Assembly: GCA_027490455.1 (NCBI GenBank)
Contig: JAIXYC010000148.1
Coordinates: 1-40,815, forward strand
DNA length: 40,815 bases
From: Sphingomonadales bacterium
GTDB lineage: Bacteria; Pseudomonadota; Alphaproteobacteria; Sphingomonadales; Sphingomonadaceae
Direction: 5' to 3'
In this document: in pieces, positions 32,390-40,082 of the stretch
Position numbering within the stretch: position 1 is the first letter of the stretch
Layout: every line of letters starts with the position of its first letter
Notes under the pieces: model-generated
Databases searched by the model: none
Told to the model about the DNA's origin: nothing
What the model saw: the letters and a program-made list of their open reading frames with translations, nothing else
Made by a program: the position numbers and the translations under genes

Positions 32390-32651
32390 GGTCAGGACCA
32401 ATTAAATGCACCATCGCGGCGTCAAAATGGCAAAGATATCGAAGTAAAATGTCCGCCGCAGGCAGTTATTCTGCCTGCAAGGGCATTTTGCTTTGAGATC
32501 GAAGCCATTTTGGCGTCCTTCGGATTTGACCCATATTGTCCATTGCTGCGTTGGCAAGCTTGGACTTAGAACCACTAAGTCCCGCGCTTACCGCCTTGCA
32601 CTGAACAATATGGCCTCAAACCGCGAAGGTGCATTTAAGTGGTCCTGACCC
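32389..32651. mobile_element. MITE-like element, 263 bp, TA-flanked
   Basis: TIRs GGGTCAGGACCA[A/C]TTAAATGCACC[A/T]TCGCGG at both ends (2 mismatches in ~30 bp); TA at 32387-32388 and 32652-32653; internal nested hairpins; no ORF with transposase features. Confidence 0.87.
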
Positions 32652-32693
32652 TAGGTTCTTGCGCGGGCGAAATTGTGAGCGCATAGGGCGCGC

Positions 32694-33086
32694 GTGATTC
32701 GCGCATCTTCGCCTTTCCGGAATATAGCTGCAGCAATGATATTGCTGGCGCTGGCTTTGCGCGTCATCATCCCGTCCGGCTTTATGCCGTCGTCGGAGCG
32801 TGGCTTTGCGCTGACCATCTGTACGGGAATGGACACCCAGACCGTCTGGATGGACAAATCGGGTAGGCTGCACAAAGAAGACCCATCAAAAGGCAAATCG
32901 GTTGAACATCAGCCTTGTGCCTTTGCGGGAACGGCGATGGCGGCGGATATGCCTGCCGCTGATTTTCAAGTTGCAATGGCGCCCGTTGCGCTCGCCATTC
33001 CGGTTTTTGCAAAGCGCGAAGTATCGGTTGGATCCGGCCTCGCTGCCCCGCCACCCCCTGCGATTGGGCCACCTTCTTACGTCTAA
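32694..33086 (+). CDS. DUF2946-like protein
   Basis: GTG start; ALALRVIIPSGFMPSSERGFALTICTG...HQPCAFAG pattern; upstream of TonB receptor. Confidence 0.65.
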   Translation: MIRASSPFRNIAAAMILLALALRVIIPSGFMPSSERGFALTICTGMDTQTVWMDKSGRLHKEDPSKGKSVEHQPCAFAGTAMAADMPAADFQVAMAPVALAIPVFAKREVSVGSGLAAPPPPAIGPPSYV

Positions 33087-33137
33087 ACTACCTGGCTGCT
33101 TTGCGGCCTATCTCTTGTTTAGATTTAGGAAAACATC

Positions 33138-35111
33138 ATGAAATTTTTGTCCATTTTGCGCGCGTCTGCTGCGTGCAGCTTCATTGCCATCATTACCCCC
33201 GCCGCAGCTGAAGAGGCTGCTGACACCACGATTATTGTCACCGGCCGCGTCGCCGCTGATGAAGCCGAAATATCGGCAAACAAAACCGCAGGCGGCACTG
33301 ATGTCGTAAGCCACGAAGATTATGCAGATAAGACTATTGTGTCGTTGCGCGATACTTTGGCCTTTTCGCCAGGCGTGTATACCCAGCCGCGCTTTGGGCA
33401 GGAGGTCCGCATTTCCATTCGCGGTTCGGGCCTTTCGCGTGGCTTCCACATGCGCGGACTGACGTTGTTGCAGGATGGGGTCCCCATCAATCTGGCCGAC
33501 GAAAATGGCGACTTTCAAGAACTTGAACCCATATTTTTCGACCATTTAGAGGTATATCGCGGCGCTAACGCGTTGAGGTTCGGTTTAGGTACATTGGGTG
33601 GCGCAATCAACGGTGTTACGCCCACAGGCGACAATGCGGTGGGTCTTTACCTCCGCGGTGATGTCGGAAGCTCTGATTTTTATCGCGGCTTGGCGTCTTA
33701 CGGAGTGGGTGACGGCGACGCCAATGCTTGGGCAGCGATCAGCGCCGATAGCCACAAGGGGGATCGCCAGCACGCCGCGCGGGACTCATTGCGTTTTAAC
33801 GGTAATGTTGGGCTTAGGATTTCGGATGTCGTGTCGACGCGATTTTACGTAAGCGCGACGACACTTAATCAGGAACTACCTGGTGCCTTGACCCGCGCGA
33901 TTGCCTTGTCTGCACCGCGAACCGGCAATTTTGTCGGGGATCAGGCACGCGATATCAATTCGGTTCGTATCCAGAACCGGACCCGTTTTGAATGGGGCAA
34001 CAGTCGTTTGGATGTTGGCGCGTTCCTGAACGCAAAAGAATTATATCACCCGATTTTCCAAGTTATTGATCAGGTATCGACCGATCGCGGCGTGTTCGCC
34101 CGTTATGATCGCGAGGGAGACGACTGGAGCGTTACTGTCGGCGGAGAGTCCCGTTGGGGAACCATTGACGCAAAGCGCTTTATCAATGTGAACGGCAAGC
34201 GTGGAGCGCTTACCTTCGATGCCGACCAGACTGCGCGCACCTCGAACATATATGGTGAGGTACGCGCCACGCCGGTTCCTAGCTTCACGGTCATCGCTGG
34301 CGGAATATATGCCGATGGTTTCCGAAAGCAGGTTCAGATCCTTCCGTCTGCCGCAACGGGTGCAGCGTCGTTCGACGCTTTCTCGCCCAAATTTGGCATA
34401 CTGTGGGAACCGTCCGAAGCCGTTCAGATTTTTGCGAATTATAGCAAATCCACAGAATTCCCGACCTTCGTTGAGCTCGCGCAAATTGCGGCGTTCGTTC
34501 CTGTAAAGGAACAAACAGCATGGACAGCCGAAATCGGGACGCGCGGAAAAATGGGTTGGGCGAGCTGGGATGTTGCCCTGTACCGCGCCAACATAAAACG
34601 CGAAATGCTGCAATTTACGGTAGGGCGGGACATTCCAGCCACAACGTTCAACGCCGATAAAACCCGGCATCAGGGTGTCGAAGCCGCGTTTAGCGCAGCG
34701 CCGACTGATTGGTTGCGCTTCCGGCAAATCTGGCAATATTCCGACTTCCGCTTTGTCGCTGATGCGCAATATGGCAACAACCGGCTGCCTGTGGTGCCAA
34801 AGCATGTCCTGCGGTCGGAACTTCGACTTGGCAGCGACGATTTGCATATTGCCCCCAATGTTGAATGGGTGCCGCAGGGTGCATGGGCAGACTATCGGAA
34901 CACGACGCGCACGACAGGCTATACCCTGTTAGGCTTATCTGCCGGCGCGCGCGTTATGCCCGGGGTCGATCTATTTGTTGATGCGCGGAACCTGACCGGC
35001 GAGAAAGCCATCGGCGACGTGTCTGCCGCTATCCTTGCCTCCCCAGCATCCGCCATTTACTACCCGGTTGAACGCCGTGCCATTTACGGCGGCGTCCGTG
35101 CGCGGTTTTAG
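33138..35111 (+). CDS. TonB-dependent receptor
   Basis: Signal peptide; plug domain RISIRGSGLSRGFHMRGLTLLQDGVPIN; C-terminal aromatic-X-F type end (YGGVRARF). Confidence 0.95.
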   Translation: MKFLSILRASAACSFIAIITPAAAEEAADTTIIVTGRVAADEAEISANKTAGGTDVVSHEDYADKTIVSLRDTLAFSPGVYTQPRFGQEVRISIRGSGLSRGFHMRGLTLLQDGVPINLADENGDFQELEPIFFDHLEVYRGANALRFGLGTLGGAINGVTPTGDNAVGLYLRGDVGSSDFYRGLASYGVGDGDANAWAAISADSHKGDRQHAARDSLRFNGNVGLRISDVVSTRFYVSATTLNQELPGALTRAIALSAPRTGNFVGDQARDINSVRIQNRTRFEWGNSRLDVGAFLNAKELYHPIFQVIDQVSTDRGVFARYDREGDDWSVTVGGESRWGTIDAKRFINVNGKRGALTFDADQTARTSNIYGEVRATPVPSFTVIAGGIYADGFRKQVQILPSAATGAASFDAFSPKFGILWEPSEAVQIFANYSKSTEFPTFVELAQIAAFVPVKEQTAWTAEIGTRGKMGWASWDVALYRANIKREMLQFTVGRDIPATTFNADKTRHQGVEAAFSAAPTDWLRFRQIWQYSDFRFVADAQYGNNRLPVVPKHVLRSELRLGSDDLHIAPNVEWVPQGAWADYRNTTRTTGYTLLGLSAGARVMPGVDLFVDARNLTGEKAIGDVSAAILASPASAIYYPVERRAIYGGVRARF

Positions 35112-35121
35112 GAGACCAGAA

Positions 35122-36462
35122 ATGGAAAATACGTCTTTCTACCGCACGATCTGGCGTTGGCATTTCTATGCCTCGCTCTTCGTCATGCCATTCATTCTCA
35201 TTCTTGCCACAACTGGGGCAATTTACCTGTTCAAGCCGCAGTTGGACCGGTGGGAAGAGCGGGCATTTACGAACCTGCCGACTGAAAAGGCAGTGTCACC
35301 CAATGTACAGTTGGCCGCCGTAATGGCGGCCAATCCGGGTGCGCAATTCCAAAGCTATCGCTTGCCCGAACGTGCAGGCGATGCCGCCATGATTCATATT
35401 GGCCTCGCCGACGGCCAATCCATGCGCGACGTCTATGTGTCACCGCAGGGTAAAGTGTTGGGCAGCATCGATCCGGAAAGCCGGATATCCGCGACCGTGT
35501 CGCGGATACATGGTTCGCTGCTGATCGGCAAAATAGGTGACTGGATTGTTGAACTGGCGGCGTGCTGGGCGATCGTCATGATCTTGACCGGACTGTATAT
35601 GTGGTGGCCGCGCGGGCAGCGCTTTGCCGGTGTCGTGTGGCCCCGTTTGGGAAAGGGCAATCGCGTGTTCCTGCGCGATCTGCATGCGGTGACTGGGTTC
35701 TGGGTTTCCGGGCTGGCGCTTGTTTTGCTGCCCACAGGACTGCCTTGGGCGAGCGTTTGGGGCGATGCGTTCCGTATTGCCCGCGCTGAATTGGGCCTTG
35801 TTCAAGGCGCGCAAGACTGGAAAACGGGCAGTGCCGCACCGCATGCCGAGCATGACCATGATGCGATGATGAAAATGCAGGCTGCCGGTGTTCCGCTGGT
35901 TGGCTTGGCGGACATGGTCGCCAAGGCGAAAGCCGAACGGCTGCCGCATCCGGCGTTGGTGAAAGCACCAGGCGCGCCAGAGCGTTTCGGCCCATCTGCG
36001 CCGATGGCCTGGACCATTAAGTCGGAGGCGCAGAACCGACCATTGAACCGCAGCATCACCTTTGATGTTGCGACGGGCAAGGAGATGTCGCGCACAGGCT
36101 TTGCCGACAAGCATGTCATTGATCAGGCCGTCAATTATGGAATTGCATGGCATGAGGGCCAGCTTTTTGGCTGGATTAATCAGCTTGTCGGCGTGCTTAC
36201 GGCGGTTGGCCTGATCACATTGGTGGTGTCGGGTTTCCTGATGTGGCGACGGCGCAAGCCCGATGATGCGCTCGGCGCACCTCCGGTTGCTGCGCTGCCA
36301 CCGAAAATACGCGGCGTGGCGGTGATCGTCGCTGTAATGGCCATATTGTTGCCATTGCTCGCGATGTCATTGCTGGCTTTATGGTTGTTCGACCGGCTGT
36401 TGCTGCCCCGACTGCCGGCGCTTGCGATGTGGCTTGGGTTGCGTCCGGCTCAGCCTGCGTAA
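35122..36462 (+). CDS. PepSY-associated TM helix domain protein
   Basis: FYRTIWRWHFYASLFVMPFILILATTGAIYLFKP; start at MENTSF after GGAG SD. Confidence 0.92.
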   Translation: MENTSFYRTIWRWHFYASLFVMPFILILATTGAIYLFKPQLDRWEERAFTNLPTEKAVSPNVQLAAVMAANPGAQFQSYRLPERAGDAAMIHIGLADGQSMRDVYVSPQGKVLGSIDPESRISATVSRIHGSLLIGKIGDWIVELAACWAIVMILTGLYMWWPRGQRFAGVVWPRLGKGNRVFLRDLHAVTGFWVSGLALVLLPTGLPWASVWGDAFRIARAELGLVQGAQDWKTGSAAPHAEHDHDAMMKMQAAGVPLVGLADMVAKAKAERLPHPALVKAPGAPERFGPSAPMAWTIKSEAQNRPLNRSITFDVATGKEMSRTGFADKHVIDQAVNYGIAWHEGQLFGWINQLVGVLTAVGLITLVVSGFLMWRRRKPDDALGAPPVAALPPKIRGVAVIVAVMAILLPLLAMSLLALWLFDRLLLPRLPALAMWLGLRPAQPA

Positions 36463-36854
36463 CGCGCTGCGGTCTCACGGATAAGCGAGATCATATTGGG
36501 AATGCCCTGTGTCCGGTTCGAACTTAACTGATTTTTGAGGTCGAACGGCGCAAGGGCACTCTCGATATCGGTCTTCAGAATATCGGCCGCATTTTTATGC
36601 TCGACCGTTTTAAGGACCAATGCGATGATGCCCTTGGTAATCGCGGCGTTGCTGTCGGCCAAAAAGGTCAGCGTGCTATCTGCGGTCACGGGATAGACCC
36701 ATACACTTGCTGAACATCCCCGAACCAGCGTCGCATCGGTTTTCAACGCGGCGGGCATTTCGGGCAATTCGCGGCCGAGGTCGATTAGCAACCGATAACG
36801 GTCATCGGCCTCAAGAAATGCATATTCTTCTGTAATGTCGGCAAATGTTGTCAT
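36450..36854 (-). CDS. SufE family Fe-S cluster assembly protein
   Basis: DDRYRLLIDLGRELPEMP...LVRGCSASVWVYP; converges with and overlaps the PepSY gene by 13 nt. Confidence 0.93.
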   Translation of the reverse strand: MTTFADITEEYAFLEADDRYRLLIDLGRELPEMPAALKTDATLVRGCSASVWVYPVTADSTLTFLADSNAAITKGIIALVLKTVEHKNAADILKTDIESALAPFDLKNQLSSNRTQGIPNMISLIRETAARYAG

Positions 36855-36878
36855 GCACTGCGCATATGGCCGCGGCGC

Positions 36879-37121
36879 TTAGATATCAATCCCTGCCGCT
36901 ATGGCTTCAAGCCTTTTCACGCGCTCTTTCAAATCGGCGACCTCAATACGCGACGTGGCCGAGGGCACAGGTGCATCATTGCCGTGCCGCATGGTTTCAA
37001 GTTCGGCATGCTTCAACGCGATCCAGTCGCGCCAGCCACGCAGGCTTAATGACGACACGATGCCGACGCACAGCACCGCAAAGGCGCCGATGATAATGTA
37101 GAAGTTGGGATCCTGTTGCAT
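36879..37121 (-). CDS. Small TM + coiled-coil protein (psp-locus paralog)
   Basis: N-terminal TM helix then EVADLKERVKRLEAIAAGI. Confidence 0.65.
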   Translation of the reverse strand: MQQDPNFYIIIGAFAVLCVGIVSSLSLRGWRDWIALKHAELETMRHGNDAPVPSATSRIEVADLKERVKRLEAIAAGIDI

Positions 37122-37147
37122 GGTCCTTCCTTTCCGTCCGCGCGCCG

Positions 37148-37420
37148 TTACCGGCTACGCAGTTCCTCAATCTGACGGTTGATATCACTCGCGCTATTGT
37201 TGTCTGTCGCGATGCGCTCCAAAACCTGAATGCGTTCCTTCAAGGCCCGAATTTCGTCCTGCATCTGCTGCGTATCCGCATTGTTCAAAAGACGGTGGGT
37301 TTTGGTGCCCATAAAGTCTTGATCCTCGACGATCCCATGCTTTGCCTTTTGCTTCGTCTGGATAATCCTGCCGATCGTGATGATGGCAATGATTGCGACG
37401 ACCATTTGAAACGGGTCCAT
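37148..37420 (-). CDS. PspB-like small TM + coiled-coil protein
   Basis: N-terminal TM; KAKHG; EIRALKERIQVLERIATD; C-terminal QIEELRSR. Confidence 0.72.
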   Translation of the reverse strand: MDPFQMVVAIIAIITIGRIIQTKQKAKHGIVEDQDFMGTKTHRLLNNADTQQMQDEIRALKERIQVLERIATDNNSASDINRQIEELRSR

Positions 37421-37430
37421 TAATTGCTCC

Positions 37431-37757
37431 TCAATTCGACGGCCCGCGAAGGGCCTCTATTTCAGATGTTAATCGGTGACTGTCATCGACAATGATTTTT
37501 TCGACATTGGCAAGCCGGTCCTTGATTGAGCCGATTTCTGCGCGCAGCTGCGCGTTTTCTTGGCTCAACAATTTTACGCGTTCGACGGCCTCCTGATCGG
37601 TTTTGGGATAGACTGCCTGACCCCATGCACCATCAAGCGGGTAGCCATTTTTGATGCGCATCCATGTGGTGAGCACCCATCCAACCGAAATTGCGACAAC
37701 GCCAATACCTATCATGGGGCCGATGGCCGTAATCATTGCTAGCTTGTCAGGGTCCAT
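37431..37757 (-). CDS. PspB-like small TM + coiled-coil protein
   Basis: TWMRIKNGYPLDGAWG; SIKDRLANVEKIIVD; RLTSEIEALRGPSN; GGAGG SD before ATG at 37757. Confidence 0.72.
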   Translation of the reverse strand: MDPDKLAMITAIGPMIGIGVVAISVGWVLTTWMRIKNGYPLDGAWGQAVYPKTDQEAVERVKLLSQENAQLRAEIGSIKDRLANVEKIIVDDSHRLTSEIEALRGPSN

Positions 37758-37775
37758 AGCTTCCTCCAATGCGCC

Positions 37776-38075
37776 TCAGCGCAGTTTTTCGATTTCTTCG
37801 GAAAGGCGCCCGGCCTTGTCCGTGACGATCCGTTCCAAGACAGCGACCCGTTCTTCCAGACGACCAACCTTGCCATTCAGCGTTTCATTTTCATTGCTGA
37901 GCAGCATGATTTTGCGCTCTGCTTCGGGATAGTCGCCATCGGTCAGCGCTGATTTTCCACCCCATTCATCTTCCAATGGGTAGCCATGTTTGGCGCGGAT
38001 CCAGTTGTTGATGAGCCAACCGACTGTCATCACTACCACAATCGCAATGACGAAATTGGGGCCTGCAAAGCTCAT
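37776..38075 (-). CDS. PspB-like small TM + coiled-coil protein
   Basis: NWIRAKHGYPLEDEWGG; RLEERVAVLERIVTD; RLSEEIEKLR; start overlaps upstream small ORF as ATGA. Confidence 0.75.
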   Translation of the reverse strand: MSFAGPNFVIAIVVVMTVGWLINNWIRAKHGYPLEDEWGGKSALTDGDYPEAERKIMLLSNENETLNGKVGRLEERVAVLERIVTDKAGRLSEEIEKLR

Positions 38076-38230
38076 TTGAATTCCCTCCATGGCAGACGGC
38101 GTGTGACGGGCCGGATGGGGCTGTCGCGGAAATCAACGCTCCAGTTGCGGCGATCCGCCTTGCGTTTCTTCTGTGCGAAGTGGCGATATGCAAACCACGC
38201 AATCAGCCCGAGAATAATGAGTGTGAACAT
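38072..38230 (-). CDS. Small membrane protein, 52 aa (not in supplied ORF track)
   Basis: MFTLIILGLIAWFAYRHFAQKKRKADRRNWSVDFRDSPIRPVTRRLPWREFK*; GGAGGGAA SD upstream; ATGA coupling to 38075 gene. Confidence 0.72.
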   Translation of the reverse strand: MFTLIILGLIAWFAYRHFAQKKRKADRRNWSVDFRDSPIRPVTRRLPWREFK

Positions 38231-38257
38231 GGAATATTCCCTCCAACATGCCGCCGT

Positions 38258-38641
38258 TTATCGAAGGCTCTCGATTTCGTCCGCCAGCTGCTTGTTATTG
38301 CTGACATAATAGGTTTCCATTTCGGCCAGCCGGTGGTCGATTTCCCGAAAACGCGAACGAATATCGCGTGTTGTACGGGCAGGTGACTGGCGCACACCCT
38401 GCCAGAATTTCTGGTCTTGCCGATCGTCGGTATACAGATGCACGGGCTTTGGGTTGGCCATCCAAGCGGTGATGACATAGGCAATGAGCGTCCACGGAAA
38501 ACCGCCCATCAAAGTGAGCATCACCGTGCCAAGCCGTACCCAGAGAACGTCCACGCCGGTATAGTCGGCAATCCCTGCGCAAACGCCTTTCCATTTGGCA
38601 TTCTGCTTATCCAGATAGAATTTGGTGTGTGTACCAGCCAT
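38258..38641 (-). CDS. pspC: Phage shock protein C
   Basis: FYLDKQNAKWKGVCAGIADYTGVDVLWVRLGTVMLTL PspC domain; start at MAGTHTK (38641). Confidence 0.92.
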   Translation of the reverse strand: MAGTHTKFYLDKQNAKWKGVCAGIADYTGVDVLWVRLGTVMLTLMGGFPWTLIAYVITAWMANPKPVHLYTDDRQDQKFWQGVRQSPARTTRDIRSRFREIDHRLAEMETYYVSNNKQLADEIESLR

Positions 38642-38642
38642 T

Positions 38643-38930
38643 TTAGCGGTTCCTTTCCAGCCTGTGGGCATTTTCGGGGTCGAAAGCATTTGTTTCATGG
38701 TCGATGCGACGTGGCTGCCATTCAGGATTTTCCTGAGCGACCAGACGCTCAACGGTATCAAGGCGGTCTTCGAGGCGACGGGCAAGTTCGTTCATGTCGC
38801 CCAGCATCCGCTCGTCATCATAGGTAAGCGTTGCCGCGGTTTTCCAGCGGGTGACATAATGCAGGATCAGCCAAGGCAAACCAATAAACAATATGCCAAC
38901 GACGAAAACGGGGATGAGCGTATCTTCCAT
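38643..38930 (-). CDS. pspB: Phage shock protein B
   Basis: TM helix then ARRLEDRLDTVERLVAQENPEWQPR, as in PspB. Confidence 0.9.
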   Translation of the reverse strand: MEDTLIPVFVVGILFIGLPWLILHYVTRWKTAATLTYDDERMLGDMNELARRLEDRLDTVERLVAQENPEWQPRRIDHETNAFDPENAHRLERNR

Positions 38931-38934
38931 CGGA

Positions 38935-39618
38935 TCAACCTTCCTTCTGTGCGTCTTGTTTCATGGCTTTTTTCATCGCTTCCAGCTCGGCATCGACAAC
39001 GTCGAAGGACTCAAGTGCTGCGATTTCGTCGCCCAAGCTGCGTGGCGCATCTGAACCGATGGACAGCGAGTCCGCATATCCCTGCGCTTCGTCCACGCGG
39101 CGTTCGAGCACGTCAAAGCGTGAGAAAGCTTCGCGAACCTTGTCGCCATTATACATGGTGCGCAGCTTGACCTGGTTCTCGGCGCTTTCAAGACGCGTCA
39201 TCAGCGCGTTCTGGCGGCTACGGGCGTCGGCGAGCTTTTTCTGCAGCTTATGAATATCCTGCTCCGACGCTTTCAGCGCGTCGTTGAGAACATCGACTTC
39301 CGCCGTCAGCTGGTCCTTCATGTCGGTCGCCTTGCGCTTTTCGACCAAGGCAGCCTTGGCAAGGTCTTCGCGATCTTTTGACAGTGCGAGATGGGCCTTG
39401 TCGGTCCAGTCAGCTTCAAGCGTGTTCAGCTTGTCGATGTGCCGGCGCAGTTCTTTCTGGTCAGCAATCGTCCGGGCTGCGGAAGCGCGGACTTCAACCA
39501 GCGTTTCTTCCATCTCCAGAATGATCATACGGATCATCTTCGCTGGGTCCTGCGACTTGTCGAGCAAGTCCGTGACGTTGGCGGCGATGATATCGCGGGT
39601 TCGTGAAAATATGCCCAT
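38935..39618 (-). CDS. pspA: Phage shock protein A (PspA/IM30)
   Basis: MGIFSRTRDIIAANVTDLLDKSQDPAKMIRMIILEMEETLVEVRASAARTIADQKELRR. Confidence 0.97.
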   Translation of the reverse strand: MGIFSRTRDIIAANVTDLLDKSQDPAKMIRMIILEMEETLVEVRASAARTIADQKELRRHIDKLNTLEADWTDKAHLALSKDREDLAKAALVEKRKATDMKDQLTAEVDVLNDALKASEQDIHKLQKKLADARSRQNALMTRLESAENQVKLRTMYNGDKVREAFSRFDVLERRVDEAQGYADSLSIGSDAPRSLGDEIAALESFDVVDAELEAMKKAMKQDAQKEG

Positions 39619-39655
39619 TGGGTAACTCCGGTTAAAACTGTTTATTTGCGTACTG

Positions 39656-39714
39656 AAAAAAGGGGGCGACCGGGTACCTTTAGAGGGTAGGGGAGCCGGG
39701 GGTACTCCGGTCGC
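39656..39714 (-). terminator. Terminator/attenuator-like hairpin between first psp ORF and pspA
   Basis: On minus strand: GCGACCGG-A-GTACC ... GGTAC-CCGGTCGC then CCCCTTTTTT. Confidence 0.6.
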
Positions 39715-39726
39715 GGGCTATCGACG

Positions 39727-39915
39727 TCAGGCAAGATAGCTGACAACGATTGGCCGGTGGGTGTAATTTGGGGCGTTCATGTCAATATCGTCATAATGGT
39801 TGAGAACCGAAACGGCATAGCTGGTGAAGATCATGGACACGGACAGGGCGACGGCCAGCCATAGACGGCTTTCGCTTGCCTTTACCTTGCCGCTGGTTTC
39901 GATATCGTTACGCAT
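39727..39915 (-). CDS. Small membrane protein, 62 aa, promoter-proximal in psp locus
   Basis: MRNDIETSGKVKASESRLWLAVALSVSMIFTSYAVSVLNHYDDIDMNAPNYTHRPIVVSYLA; single TM; downstream of sigma-54 promoter match. Confidence 0.65.
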   Translation of the reverse strand: MRNDIETSGKVKASESRLWLAVALSVSMIFTSYAVSVLNHYDDIDMNAPNYTHRPIVVSYLA

Positions 39916-39966
39916 CTTATGTCTTCCCTTTTGAATGCCGGTGATGTTCCGGCTTGTAAGATGCAT

Positions 39967-39983
39967 TGCAGGGAGCGTGCCAA
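39967..39983 (-). promoter_or_regulatory. Sigma-54 (-24/-12) promoter
   Basis: Minus strand TTGGCACGCTCCCTGCA versus consensus YTGGCACGrNNNTTGCW; spacing of GG and GC correct; oriented to psp genes. Confidence 0.88.
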
Positions 39984-40082
39984 TTTGAAAAATTGTCCGA
40001 TTTCCGCCATTTGTGAAAAAATGTGACATTCGGGCGCTGGTAATTATTGCCACACTATGGTGAAATATGCCAATCTTTGAAA

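Noticed and set aside
32389-32651. Interpretation of the palindromic element as a CRISPR or simple terminator
   Set aside because: No repeated spacer-repeat pattern; terminal inverted repeats with flanking TA fit a MITE better
34041-34847. 268-aa minus-strand ORF inside the TonB receptor
   Set aside because: Antisense shadow; the TonB receptor reading is continuous and well supported
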